The notes: generated from the sequence alone by a model not told the origin. Shown: positions 1 to 7,787, numbered from the stretch's first letter. The stretch is DNA of 18,208 nucleotides from Clostridia bacterium (GCA_017451145.1 JAFSSG010000022.1:1-18208), one strand, 5' to 3'. Program-made: numbers and translations.

Positions 1-19
1 ATGAATCTATAAATCCCAT
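1..19 (-). CDS. 5' end of an unidentified gene (partial, runs off the left edge)
   Basis: On the minus strand an AGGAGG ribosome site (complement of 25-30) is followed after five bases by ATG at 19-17. The frame stays open to the window edge and encodes M-G-F-I-D-S. The start lies just beyond the terminator that ends the tRNA-Ser transcript, so it looks like the first gene of the next minus-strand unit, although its promoter is not obvious. Six codons are too few to assign a product. The ribosome site and its ideal spacing are the only support. Confidence 0.5.
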
Positions 20-37
20 AATAACCTCCTGTAAAGT

Positions 38-68
38 AAAAACCGCAAGATGAAACTTGCGGTTTTTT
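38..68. terminator. Bidirectional intrinsic terminator downstream of tRNA-Ser
   Basis: A perfect 9-bp inverted repeat, AACCGCAAG (41-49) and CTTGCGGTT (56-64), encloses a 6-base loop. It is flanked by A5 on one side (38-42) and T6 on the other (63-68), so a U-tract follows the hairpin on either strand. On the minus strand it lies just past the 3' end of tRNA-Ser and would end that transcript before the gene starting at 19. Confidence 0.85.
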
Positions 69-83
69 AGCGGTAAAACCGCT
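69..83 (-). other. Short hairpin directly 3' of tRNA-Ser
   Basis: AGCGGT (69-74) and ACCGCT (78-83) form a 6-bp stem with a 3-base loop, only one base from the tRNA CCA end. It sits between the tRNA and the terminator and probably belongs to the 3' trailer removed during tRNA maturation. The pairing is seen directly; the role is inferred. Confidence 0.45.
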
Positions 84-84
84 T

Positions 85-173
85 TGGCGGAGAGGATGGG
101 ATTCGAACCCATGTGCGGTTACCCGCAAACTGATTTCGAGTCAGCCCCGTTATGACCTCTTCGATACCTCTCC
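85..173 (-). tRNA. tRNA-Ser, anticodon CGA, CCA encoded
   Basis: The minus strand folds as a complete class II tRNA. The acceptor GGAGAGG (173-167) pairs with CCTCTCC (95-89), followed by discriminator G and a genome-encoded CCA (87-85). The anticodon stem GCTGA/TCAGT encloses the loop CTCGAAA, giving anticodon CGA, which reads UCG. A long variable arm, TGCGGGTAACCGCA, and the T loop GGTTCGAATCC are present, as expected for serine tRNA. Length is 89 nt with CCA. No convincing promoter lies directly upstream; the nearest good one is at 389-417, before a truncated tRNA-Ser, so both are probably on one transcript. Confidence 0.96.
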
Positions 174-349
174 ATATATAAAAACTCAGAATCGAGTTTT
201 TTAACAAATATTAAATTTTTCAAGTCATAACGGATGCCGTTATGTCCTGTTGCGGTACCCGAAATTTTTATTCGCTACGCTTAAAAAATCCGACCGCTGC
301 CACTCCTCGCCCTCGTTTTATCTGTCACCGACAGCACTCGAGCTCGTCC
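174..349 (-). other. Gene-free spacer between a tRNA-Ser fragment and intact tRNA-Ser, rich in inverted repeats
   Basis: No credible protein is encoded here. On the minus strand, after the tRNA fragment, there are a CTGTC/GACAG hairpin (322-334), the palindrome CGAGCTCG (339-346) and a perfect 8-bp inverted repeat CATAACGG/CCGTTATG with a 3-base spacer (226-244). There is also an AT-rich hairpin AAAAACTC/GAGTTTTT (180-201) right before the tRNA 5' end. The arms of the 226-244 repeat match the D-arm of the neighbouring tRNA (GTCATAACGG), one of them exactly over 10 bases but inverted. The spacer may be a small non-coding repeat element or the scrambled remains of a second tRNA-Ser. Confidence 0.45.
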
Positions 350-367
350 CCACTTCGATACTTCTCC
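350..367 (-). pseudogene. Truncated tRNA-Ser (acceptor strand and start of D-arm only)
   Basis: Read on the minus strand from 367, the 18 bases GGAGAAGTATCGAAGTGG match the first 18 of the intact tRNA-Ser at 16 positions. They preserve the 7-base acceptor strand, the TA at positions 8-9 and the start of the D-stem. After that no anticodon arm, long variable arm or T loop can be folded, and no matching 3' acceptor strand is found. The two mismatches, GAAG versus GAGG and GTGG versus GAGG, suggest a different serine isoacceptor rather than a recent copy. A strong promoter lies just upstream (389-417). Confidence 0.5.
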
Positions 368-388
368 GTATGTGTTAGACGCCAAGAA

Positions 389-417
389 ATTATAACTCAA
401 AAATCTGAAAAAATCAA
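389..417 (-). promoter_or_regulatory. Sigma-A promoter for the tRNA-Ser locus
   Basis: On the minus strand, -35 TTGATT (417-412), a 17-base spacer and a perfect -10 TATAAT (394-389). Predicted initiation near 382 is about 15 bases before the 5' end of the truncated tRNA-Ser. The promoter therefore suits a tRNA gene and could also transcribe the intact tRNA-Ser 200 bases further on. Confidence 0.7.
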
Positions 418-458
418 TAGTTTTCTGAAATTTTATGGCAGCATAAATTTATAATAGT

Positions 459-1559
459 TTAAAGTCTGGCTTTTTTCGAGTGACTTGATACCGACAAAAC
501 TATGCCGACAGCAATCATATTTGCTATAAGCGACGTTCCGCCGTAGCTGATAAAGGGGAGCGGAATGCCCGTAACGGGAGTCAGACCTATGCACATACCG
601 ACATTTTCAAAGGTATGGAAAATGAGCATGGCGGCTATTCCTACACAGATGTATTTTCCAAACAAATCGTCCGATTCACGTGCAATTTTTATGCATCTTG
701 AAATTATGAAAAAAAGCAATAATACCACAAAAACAGCACCTACAAATCCGAATTCCTCCGAAATTGCACTGAATATGAAGTCGGTATGCTTTGTTGGCAA
801 AAAACCGAGCTGATTTTGAGTTCCTTTCAAAAATCCTTTACCGAAAAGCTTTCCTGAGCCTACCGCAATCTTAGACTGAATGACGTTATATCCGCTGCCG
901 AGCTTGTCAAGTTCAGGGTTGAAAAACACCTGAATTCTGCGTTTTTGGTAATCGCTCAAAAGGAAAAAATAGATAAGCGGTGATGACGCCAAAAAGAGTA
1001 AAAATGTCGGCAAAATATACTTAACAGAAAGCCCTGCCACAAAAAGCATAGCTATTGCCATAAAGCAGAAAACCATAGTACTTCCTGCGTCAGGCTCTAA
1101 CATAATAAGCACTGCCAAAACCGCAAGATGAAGAACGAGAAATGCCAAAGTAACAGGCTTGTTTAAATCGTCTTTCACCGTTGCAAGATGTTTTGCAAAG
1201 GTCAATGCAAAGCCGATTTTACACACCTCAGAAGGCTGTAATCCTATAGGGCCGAAGCGTATCCAGCTTCTCGCACCCCAAGTGCCCGTAGTACCGAAAA
1301 TAAGGACGGCGATAAGCATTAAAATACAGGCGACATATATAAAAACTGCGGTGTAACCGAATATCTGGTAGTTTATACGGCTTATGAAAAACATAAGAAT
1401 TATGCCGATTACAAATGCCGCCGTCTGCATAATCACATTTGAATTGGTGTTCATAGAACGTGTTGCACTGAAAACTGCAATTATTCCGACAATTCCTGCT
1501 AAAATTGTCAGAAAAAACAACGTATTGTCAAATTGCGTTAAATTGTTTTTATATTTCAA
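459..1559 (-). CDS. rodA: RodA-type SEDS peptidoglycan glycosyltransferase
   Basis: RodA is an integral membrane SEDS-family glycosyltransferase that polymerises lipid II during side-wall growth, working with a class B PBP in the elongasome. The protein is about 366 aa with many hydrophobic segments. Family motifs are visible: GARSWIRFGPIGLQPSE (95-111), LEPDAGS (154-160), LPTKHTDFIF (about 254-263, with the catalytic-type Asp at 260) and PLPFISYGGTS near the C-terminus. The HTDFIF motif and the short N-terminus favour RodA over FtsW or SpoVE. The start is set to TTG at 1559, eight bases after AGGAGG. The upstream in-frame GTG at 1568 overlaps that ribosome site and is unlikely. It is set apart from the ftsH-side operon by a 0.27 kb gap, and no mreBCD genes are present. 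Confidence 0.9.
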   Translation of the reverse strand: MKYKNNLTQFDNTLFFLTILAGIVGIIAVFSATRSMNTNSNVIMQTAAFVIGIILMFFISRINYQIFGYTAVFIYVACILMLIAVLIFGTTGTWGARSWIRFGPIGLQPSEVCKIGFALTFAKHLATVKDDLNKPVTLAFLVLHLAVLAVLIMLEPDAGSTMVFCFMAIAMLFVAGLSVKYILPTFLLFLASSPLIYFFLLSDYQKRRIQVFFNPELDKLGSGYNVIQSKIAVGSGKLFGKGFLKGTQNQLGFLPTKHTDFIFSAISEEFGFVGAVFVVLLLFFIISRCIKIARESDDLFGKYICVGIAAMLIFHTFENVGMCIGLTPVTGIPLPFISYGGTSLIANMIAVGIVLSVSSHSKKARL

Positions 1560-1635
1560 GTGTAGCACCTCCTATTTTGAATTTCTTTACATAAAAGCAC
1601 GAAACCGGCAGATAATGATAAAAGGGAGTGAATAT

Positions 1636-1851
1636 ATGAAAACTGTCTTTTTATCAATAAAAGCCTTGATTTGCGGATATATTTGTGATTTTTCCCATAA
1701 AATGTGCCAAAAAAATGTTGAATTTATGCTTAAAAAAGGGAAAAGCCTTTCAAATATGCCGACGGTATATCTGGCAAAATTCTATGAAAAACGCCTTTTA
1801 AAGTGGCACAAACTCGAAAAAAAGCTTATTTATCTTTTGTTTGAGGCATAG
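1636..1851 (+). CDS. Small basic hypothetical protein (71 aa), convergent to the CNNM gene
   Basis: A 71-codon ORF starts at ATG 1636, five bases after GGGAGTG, and stops at 1851. It fills the only sizeable gap in the minus-strand gene run and overlaps the 3' end of the CNNM/CBS gene by 26 bases, tail to tail. The product is lysine-rich, with a hydrophobic N-terminal stretch containing two cysteines (residues about 5-20), followed by a basic amphipathic C-terminal half (KRLLKWHKLEKKL). I do not recognise it. A weak promoter candidate, TTTACA (1588-1593), a 19-base spacer and GATAAT, precedes it. Because no gene lies opposite most of its length, it is not an obvious shadow, but conservation is unknown. 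Confidence 0.42.
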   Translation: MKTVFLSIKALICGYICDFSHKMCQKNVEFMLKKGKSLSNMPTVYLAKFYEKRLLKWHKLEKKLIYLLFEA

Positions 1852-3070
1852 ATTTTTTAACCGCCAAAATATCGGAAACTCTGTTTTGGTTTGTTCTCAA
1901 AACAGTTATGAAAATCCCTTCGGCTTCAAACCGTTCACCTCGTTTTGGTATATGCCCAAGCGTTTCGGTAATCCAGCCCGTGACAGAAGTGCTGTCAAAT
2001 TCGGTTTTCGGAGTAACACCAAAAATCTCAAACATTTTATCGACGTTTGCACTGCCGTTTATGCGGTAACGGTGGTCGGAAATTTTGATAAAATCCAATT
2101 TGACCGAATCGTGCTCGTCCCAGATTTCACCGACAAGCTCCTCTAAGGCGTCCTCTAAACTGACAACACCGACTGTTCCGCCGTATTCATCGGTCACAAC
2201 GGCCAAGTGTTGCTTTTTTTCACGCAAAAGCGAAACAAGCTTGGAAATTTTCATGCTGTCCAAAACTCTTACGGTTGGTAGCATAATGCTTGAAAGGTCA
2301 TTGTTATAGAAAAAATCCTTTTCGTTTATTATTCCGACTATGTTATCCACAGTATCCTTATAAACGGGCAAACGTGAAAATCCGCTCTTTTTGAAAGTGT
2401 CCCGAATTTCATCTGCCGATGATTCTATATCCACCGAAACAACGTCAACACGCGGTGTTAAGATGTCCGAAACCTCTAAATCGTAAAACTCAATCGCACT
2501 TTTTAAAAGATGTCCTTCGTCCTCGTCAATAGCACCCTCGCTTTTTGCCTCCTCAACAATAGTTAAAAGCTCACTGTCTGTGATTTTCTTGTCGGAGCGG
2601 ATTTTAAACGCACGGTCAATACATTTTTTCATAACCGAAAAAATAAAAGTTACGGGCGTCAAAATGGCAAGGCAGAAGGAAATAAAAGGCTCAGAAAACA
2701 TAGCAAAGCTCTCGGGAATTTCCTTTGCAATGCTTTTTGGCAGAATTTCGCCGAAAACAAGGACAACGACGGTCATGGTTATCGTAGAATACGCAACGCC
2801 TTTTTGCGAAAAATAGAACACAAAAAGTGCCGTGGCGATAGACGCCGACAGGATATTTACGACGTTGTTGCCGATAAGGATTGTGGAAAGCAATTTGTCG
2901 TATTTGTCACAGAGCTTCAGCGTTTTTTCGGCCCGTTTATTTCCGTTTTTTGCCTTATTTTTCAGTTTTATCCGATTAAGTGATGAAAATGCGGTTTCGG
3001 TAGCAGAAAAATACGCAGAAAAGAGAATCAAAATAACCAAAACCGCAATTTGTCGGGCAGTGTCATCCAT
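1826..3070 (-). CDS. CNNM/CorC-family membrane protein with CBS pair (hemolysin-C-like transporter)
   Basis: Members of this family (DUF21/CNNM plus CBS pair plus CorC_HlyC) are linked to Mg2+ or Co2+ export and ion homeostasis. The old name 'hemolysin' is historical. The 414-aa protein has an N-terminal CNNM membrane domain (about 1-180) with the motifs SATETAF (22-28) and GEILPKSIA (107-115). Two CBS domains follow (about 200-320; SRLPVYKDTVDNIVGII and TDEYGGTVGVVSLEDALEE visible), then a C-terminal CorC_HlyC domain (about 325-405). The start ATG follows AAAGGA by eight bases, and the stop codon of the preceding DUF1858 gene ends one base before it, so it is the last gene of the gdpP-to-CNNM run. 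Ion specificity cannot be read from the sequence. Confidence 0.9.
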   Translation of the reverse strand: MDDTARQIAVLVILILFSAYFSATETAFSSLNRIKLKNKAKNGNKRAEKTLKLCDKYDKLLSTILIGNNVVNILSASIATALFVFYFSQKGVAYSTITMTVVVLVFGEILPKSIAKEIPESFAMFSEPFISFCLAILTPVTFIFSVMKKCIDRAFKIRSDKKITDSELLTIVEEAKSEGAIDEDEGHLLKSAIEFYDLEVSDILTPRVDVVSVDIESSADEIRDTFKKSGFSRLPVYKDTVDNIVGIINEKDFFYNNDLSSIMLPTVRVLDSMKISKLVSLLREKKQHLAVVTDEYGGTVGVVSLEDALEELVGEIWDEHDSVKLDFIKISDHRYRINGSANVDKMFEIFGVTPKTEFDSTSVTGWITETLGHIPKRGERFEAEGIFITVLRTNQNRVSDILAVKKSMPQTKDK

Positions 3071-3071
3071 A

Positions 3072-3275
3072 TTATTTGTCCTTTAAATATTCGTTCAAAT
3101 CAGCAACCAACTTGTCAACGTCTGCACCGTGTACGGCACATGCCATTTCAAGCGATTCGCCACTTGCAGACGGACAACCGAGGCAGTGCATACCTATTGC
3201 AAACAGGAATTCTGCACAGCCTGAGTCAAGGTTTAATACATCTCTTATAATCATATCCTTAGTTACTTGTTTCAT
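3072..3275 (-). CDS. DUF1858 redox-disulfide domain protein (67 aa)
   Basis: The protein is a single DUF1858 domain, the family also described as hybrid-cluster-protein-associated redox disulfide domain. It shows the hallmark GMHCLGCPSASGESLE, with the C-x2-C pair at Cys31 and Cys34, plus Cys20 and Cys46. Its biochemical role is not established; a redox or metal-related function is inferred from the cysteines. The start is taken as ATG at 3275, nine bases after AAAGGAG. A TTG two codons upstream is too close to that ribosome site. The ribosome site and first codons lie inside the end of ftsH (17-base overlap), implying translational coupling. No hybrid cluster protein gene is in the window. 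Confidence 0.85.
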   Translation of the reverse strand: MKQVTKDMIIRDVLNLDSGCAEFLFAIGMHCLGCPSASGESLEMACAVHGADVDKLVADLNEYLKDK

Positions 3276-5076
3276 TTTCAAAATCTCCTTTATTAAAATA
3301 TTTTATAAACTCTTTTTCATCTAAAACTTCGTATTTTAGCAGAGCTTCGGCAACGTTTGTGAGTCTGTCCATATTCTCTGTCAAGAGCCGTTTTGCCTTG
3401 CCGTACTGTGAAGTAAGAACCGCCTCGACTTCGCCGTCTATCTGTGAGGCAACCGCTTCGGAATACTGCTTTGAGTGACCGTAGTCCCTGCCTAAAAACA
3501 CTTCTTCGTTACTGTCATAGCAGATAGGACCGATTTTTTCGCTCATACCGTATTTTGCCACCATCTCATGTGCAAGTTGGGTAGCACGTTTCAAATCGGA
3601 GGAAGCACCCGTTGAGATATCGTCCATGGTAAGCTCTTCTGCGGCTCTCCCGCCCAAAAGGATTATTATATCGTTTAAAATATCCTTTTTGCCGTAGTAC
3701 ATACTGTCATCATCGGGAATGTGCATGGTGTAACCACCTGCTCTGCCTCTCGGAATGATGGAAACCTGACGAACGGTGTCGCGGGTTGATACAAGCTTTG
3801 TAAGAACGGCGTGACCTGCCTCATGGTATGCGGTAAGCCGTTTTTCCTTTTCGGTAACGATCTGCGACTTTTTCTGCGGTCCCATCATTACCTTCATATT
3901 CGCGTCGTCAATATCCTTTTCGTCAATTTCGGTCTTGCCACGCCTTGCAGCAAAAATTGCCGCCTCATTCATAAGATTTTCAAGGTCTGCACCGGTGTAA
4001 CCGACGGTAGTTTTTGCGATTTTGTTAAGGTCAACATCCTTTGCCAGAGTTTTGTTTTTTGAATGGATTTTCAAAATTTCTTCTCTGCCCTTTAAATCCG
4101 GTTTTCCGACAACGATTTGTCTGTCAAAACGTCCGGGACGCAAAAGCGCGTTATCCAGAATATCGGGGCGGTTTGTAGCTGCCATAATGATAATGCCCTC
4201 ATTTTCGCCAAAACCGTCCATCTCAACCAAAAGCTGATTCAATGTCTGCTCACGCTCATCGTGACCTCCGCCCATACCGGCACCGCGTTGCCTACCGACA
4301 GCGTCGATTTCATCTATAAAAATAATGCATGGCTTGGTTTTTTTAGCCTGTTGAAACATATCGCGGACACGTGACGCACCGACGCCGACGTAAAGCTCCA
4401 CAAAATCCGAGCCTGAAATGGAGTAAAACGGCACACCTGCCTCACCGGCAACCGCACGGGCTAAAAGCGTTTTTCCCGTTCCGGGTGGACCTACCAAAAG
4501 TACGCCTTTGGGAATCCTCGCACCTATGCTTATGAATTTTTGCGGATTTTTTAAAAATTCCACAAGCTCCATAAGTTCCTGTTTTTCCTCGTCCGCTCCT
4601 GCTACATCGTCGAATTTCACGGTCTTTTGAGAATCGTTACTGAGCCTTGCACGGCTTTTTGTGAAATTGGCAACGCCCTTGCCGCTACCTTGACCGAAGA
4701 TAAACATCACGAAAACCAAAAGCATTAAAACTGACGAAATAGGAATCAAATATTCAAGCCAAGAAACCTTTTTTTCGGCAATCTGATAGGAGAGCTTTCC
4801 GCTTTCGATAAGCTTTAATAAATCCTCACCTGCGTCACGCTGTAAAACCTCAACAGACGGAATCTGGCAGGTTATTACCTTGTCGCCAATCTTCGCCTGT
4901 GCCGTTTCTGCACTGATATAAAGCTCTGAAACAGTTCCGTTTTTTATGCTTTGGAGCAGGGAAGAATAATCGGATTTTGTCGCCATACCTGAAAGCTCTT
5001 TAAATGCCGAAAACATTGAAAAGAGCAAAACTATCAAAAGTATCCAGCCTATAAATCCTCTGTTTTTACTTTGCAT
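3259..5076 (-). CDS. ftsH: ATP-dependent zinc metalloprotease FtsH
   Basis: FtsH is a membrane-anchored hexameric AAA+ protease that degrades unstable regulators and damaged membrane proteins. The 605-aa protein has an N-terminal membrane segment (about 8-25), an extracytoplasmic domain, and a second membrane segment (about 108-127). The AAA+ module follows, with Walker A GPPGTGKT (196-203), the pore loop FVELYVG (225-231), Walker B IIFIDE (251-256) and the second region of homology (301-319). The M41 protease domain carries HEAGH (418-422) and a probable third zinc ligand at Asp494. The length is normal. The ATG overlaps the end of tilS by 11 bases and is preceded by AAAGGAGG six bases upstream. 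The tilS-ftsH pairing is common in Firmicutes. Confidence 0.97.
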   Translation of the reverse strand: MQSKNRGFIGWILLIVLLFSMFSAFKELSGMATKSDYSSLLQSIKNGTVSELYISAETAQAKIGDKVITCQIPSVEVLQRDAGEDLLKLIESGKLSYQIAEKKVSWLEYLIPISSVLMLLVFVMFIFGQGSGKGVANFTKSRARLSNDSQKTVKFDDVAGADEEKQELMELVEFLKNPQKFISIGARIPKGVLLVGPPGTGKTLLARAVAGEAGVPFYSISGSDFVELYVGVGASRVRDMFQQAKKTKPCIIFIDEIDAVGRQRGAGMGGGHDEREQTLNQLLVEMDGFGENEGIIIMAATNRPDILDNALLRPGRFDRQIVVGKPDLKGREEILKIHSKNKTLAKDVDLNKIAKTTVGYTGADLENLMNEAAIFAARRGKTEIDEKDIDDANMKVMMGPQKKSQIVTEKEKRLTAYHEAGHAVLTKLVSTRDTVRQVSIIPRGRAGGYTMHIPDDDSMYYGKKDILNDIIILLGGRAAEELTMDDISTGASSDLKRATQLAHEMVAKYGMSEKIGPICYDSNEEVFLGRDYGHSKQYSEAVASQIDGEVEAVLTSQYGKAKRLLTENMDRLTNVAEALLKYEVLDEKEFIKYFNKGDFENETSN

Positions 5077-6373
5077 TTTCTGCCTCCTTTACCGAAATGG
5101 AGTAGGGAGCGTAAGAGGTGTCGGTAAAACGCCTGTCATTACGGTACCCTATGATAGACACGATGTCGTCATTTTTTGTAAGAATAGGTATTGTATTCCG
5201 CAGTTTTTGCGGTATTTTTTTGTCTGTAAAGTAATCGGAAAGCCGTTTTTTTCCCGCCATTCCTGTCGGGTAAAATACGTCACCGTTCCGTTTGTTTCTT
5301 ATTTTAAGCCCATTTTCATTTTCAAGAAAAATCTTTCCGTTTTTGTCCGGCACAAGCGTTACAATTTTGCCTATTTCCGATATGAATAGAGGCATATTCG
5401 GGAATATGTCATATTCAAATTCGAGCTTTTGTGCTTTTTTTTCAATTATAAGTTTGCCATAGGAAATGTAAGCATAAAACCCGTTTGGCAAATCAACTTG
5501 TGAGCCGGTTTTGTTTTTCTCTAAAAGTGAAACAATGGCTTTTACGAAGCTAACCGAAAGGTTTTGAAAAGCCCCTGTTTTTTCCTTGTAATAGAGCTGG
5601 ATAATACGGAAAAGCATGGCAGGGTGCATACCTTTTGCCAAATCTGCCGAAACTTCGCCCCTAAAAAGCTTTTTCGCCTCAGTATCAAGAAAATCGCTGT
5701 CATATGCAATAAGATTTGAGTTTTCCGTTACAGTATTTACAAAATTTTCATTAAAATTGTCCTCAATTTGAGGTATCAAAGAAAGCCGTATCTTATTTCT
5801 CGTATAAATTTCGCGGAAATTTGTTTCATCTGTTACAAAATCATAGCCGTTTTCCTTGCAATAGGATATAATATCCGCTTTTTTGATATCCAAAAGCGGT
5901 CTTATAATATTATCTCGCATATAGGGTATTCCGCAAAGACCGCTTAAAGAAGAGCCACGCATGAAATTAAAAAGAATTGTTTCCGCATTGTCATTTTTGT
6001 TATGTGCGGTTGCGATTTTGTCATAGCCGAGACTGTTGAAAAAGTCATATCTTACGCCTCTTGCGTAAAGCTCCTCGCTCATACCGTTTGCCTTTGCCTC
6101 ATTGCGAATGTCGCATACGAGGATTTCAAGCGGAATATTAAGCTTTTCGCATAAATTCTTGCAAAAATTCATATCACGGTCAGCCGTATCACGCAGTTTG
6201 TGATTTACGTGTGCCGCACCGACGGAAAAACCGTAGGTTTCCGAAATCTCATAAAGCATATGAAGAAGCGTGACAGAATCGGCACCGCCCGAAAGAGCAA
6301 CTAAAACACGGTCGCCCTTTTTAATCATATTATGCGATTTTACAGTATCTGAGAGGGTATTTAAGAGCTTCAT
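5066..6373 (-). CDS. tilS: tRNA(Ile)-lysidine synthase TilS
   Basis: TilS attaches lysine to C34 of the CAU-anticodon tRNA-Ile, using ATP, so that AUA is read as isoleucine. The 435-aa protein has the PP-loop SGGADS (28-33), the TilS motif AHVNHKLRDTADRD (54-67) and the IATAHNKNDNAET-type motif (about 120-132). A TilS C-terminal domain (about 355-425) includes RLSDYFTDKKIP. Its ATG directly abuts the TAA of dnaB (no gap) and its end overlaps ftsH, so it is translated within the same operon. A GAAGGA ribosome site lies inside the last codons of dnaB. Length is usual for the family. Confidence 0.95.
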   Translation of the reverse strand: MKLLNTLSDTVKSHNMIKKGDRVLVALSGGADSVTLLHMLYEISETYGFSVGAAHVNHKLRDTADRDMNFCKNLCEKLNIPLEILVCDIRNEAKANGMSEELYARGVRYDFFNSLGYDKIATAHNKNDNAETILFNFMRGSSLSGLCGIPYMRDNIIRPLLDIKKADIISYCKENGYDFVTDETNFREIYTRNKIRLSLIPQIEDNFNENFVNTVTENSNLIAYDSDFLDTEAKKLFRGEVSADLAKGMHPAMLFRIIQLYYKEKTGAFQNLSVSFVKAIVSLLEKNKTGSQVDLPNGFYAYISYGKLIIEKKAQKLEFEYDIFPNMPLFISEIGKIVTLVPDKNGKIFLENENGLKIRNKRNGDVFYPTGMAGKKRLSDYFTDKKIPQKLRNTIPILTKNDDIVSIIGYRNDRRFTDTSYAPYSISVKEAENAK

Positions 6374-7750
6374 TTACTCTTCGTCCTTCCCTTTAATTTT
6401 AGCCGTGTCCTCTTTGCGATATTCAACATTTACAAATTTTGTATATTTACCCTGCCAACCGAGCTTAAATGTACCCGTTTCGCCCATTCTGTGCTTTGCG
6501 ATAATTATTTCCGCCATATTTTTGTCGGAAGAATCGGGGTTATAGTAATCGTCACGGTGAATGAGCATAACCATATCTGCGTCCTGCTCAACAGCACCCG
6601 ATTCACGTATGTCCGAAAGGGTAGGACGCTTGTCTGGACGCTTTTCATTCGCACGGTTAAGCTGTGTAAGTGCGATAACAGGAACGTCAAGCTCCTTTGC
6701 CATAACCTTAAGTGCACGTGAAATTGATGCAACCTCAACCTGCCTTGATTCTGTTCTGGAATCGTCACGCATAAGCTGCAGGTAGTCGATTACCACCATA
6801 GAAAGACCGTGCGTCTGCTTGATTCTCTGACATTTTGCGTGTATTTCCGAAACGGTTATGCTGGAAGAATCATCGATATATAAAGGTGCAACGGCGATTT
6901 TGTCAAGCACTCTTCCGAGCCTTGCCCAATCTTCGCCCTCAAATTTTCCGGAGAGAATCTTTTGAGAGTCGATATATGCCTGAGAACAGAAAATTCTGCG
7001 TACAATCATGGATTTCGGCATCTCAAGGTTGAAAATCGCAACCGGTTTTTTGTTGGTTATTGCGACGGTTTCGGCGATATTTACCGCAAAACTTGACTTA
7101 CCCATGGCAGGACGTCCGCCAATCAGTATAAGCTGACCGCCACGAAATCCGCCTGTACGGTAATTAAGCTCATCAAAACCTGTGTCAAGCCCAACCGTTT
7201 TGCCGGTACTTTTTGAGTTTTCAACAATTTCCTCATATGTGGACATAATAATGTCCTTTATAGGCGAAATGTCCGTCTGTTCACGTCTTGAAGATATCTC
7301 CAAAACAAGCTGTTCCGCCCTTGATAAAAGCTGTGAGGCTTTCCCGTCCTGTCCGGCAGAAAGCGTTTTTATTTCAGCCGCAACATTTGCGAGTTCACGA
7401 AGTTGCGACTTTTCGCTTATGATTTTTGCATAGTATTCCAGATTTTCGGTAGTCGAAATGCTTGTCGCAACAGAAGTAAGGTAGGTAAGACCGCCTACTG
7501 CGTCAAGCTTATCGTATCTTGTCAGTCTGTCGCTGACTGTGACAATATCGACGGGCATATTCTCATTAAAAAGCTCTGTTGCCGCCTTGAAAATTTCGCG
7601 GTTTGCATCATAATAAAAATCAGCATACGAAAGCAATTCAAGTGCAGTCACAAGCGATTTTTTGTCTTGAAGAATACAGCCTATTATTGCTTTTTCCGCC
7701 TCCGGACTGTTCGGAAGCTCAAAATCGCGTATTTCGGTGTTTTTCGCCAT
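6374..7750 (-). CDS. dnaB: Replicative DNA helicase DnaB (DnaC in Bacillus naming)
   Basis: This is the hexameric 5'-3' replicative helicase that unwinds DNA at the fork and recruits primase. The 458-aa protein has an N-terminal DnaB_N domain (about 10-110), a linker, and a RecA-type motor. The motor carries Walker A GRPAMGKSS (212-220), the catalytic Glu in NLEM (243), Walker B VVIDYLQLM (319-327), LTQLNR (361-366) and the arginine-finger region KHRMGETG (419-426). No intein interrupts it. The start follows GGAG by five bases. It lies 37 bases after rplI in the conserved gdpP-rplI-dnaB order. Confidence 0.97.
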   Translation of the reverse strand: MAKNTEIRDFELPNSPEAEKAIIGCILQDKKSLVTALELLSYADFYYDANREIFKAATELFNENMPVDIVTVSDRLTRYDKLDAVGGLTYLTSVATSISTTENLEYYAKIISEKSQLRELANVAAEIKTLSAGQDGKASQLLSRAEQLVLEISSRREQTDISPIKDIIMSTYEEIVENSKSTGKTVGLDTGFDELNYRTGGFRGGQLILIGGRPAMGKSSFAVNIAETVAITNKKPVAIFNLEMPKSMIVRRIFCSQAYIDSQKILSGKFEGEDWARLGRVLDKIAVAPLYIDDSSSITVSEIHAKCQRIKQTHGLSMVVIDYLQLMRDDSRTESRQVEVASISRALKVMAKELDVPVIALTQLNRANEKRPDKRPTLSDIRESGAVEQDADMVMLIHRDDYYNPDSSDKNMAEIIIAKHRMGETGTFKLGWQGKYTKFVNVEYRKEDTAKIKGKDEE

Positions 7751-7787
7751 AGTATCTCCATTCTACCGTCAAAACGGCACAATTATC

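Noticed and set aside
180..201. Hairpin AAAAACTC/GAGTTTTT just upstream of tRNA-Ser as a terminator
   Set aside because: The stem is mostly A-T with only two G-C pairs. Termination here would leave the intact tRNA without a visible promoter, so it is noted only as a hairpin.
242..454. 70-codon plus-strand open frame in the tRNA-Ser spacer
   Set aside because: No ribosome site. It crosses the truncated tRNA and its promoter, and it has arginine/serine-rich low-quality composition typical of translated non-coding RNA regions.
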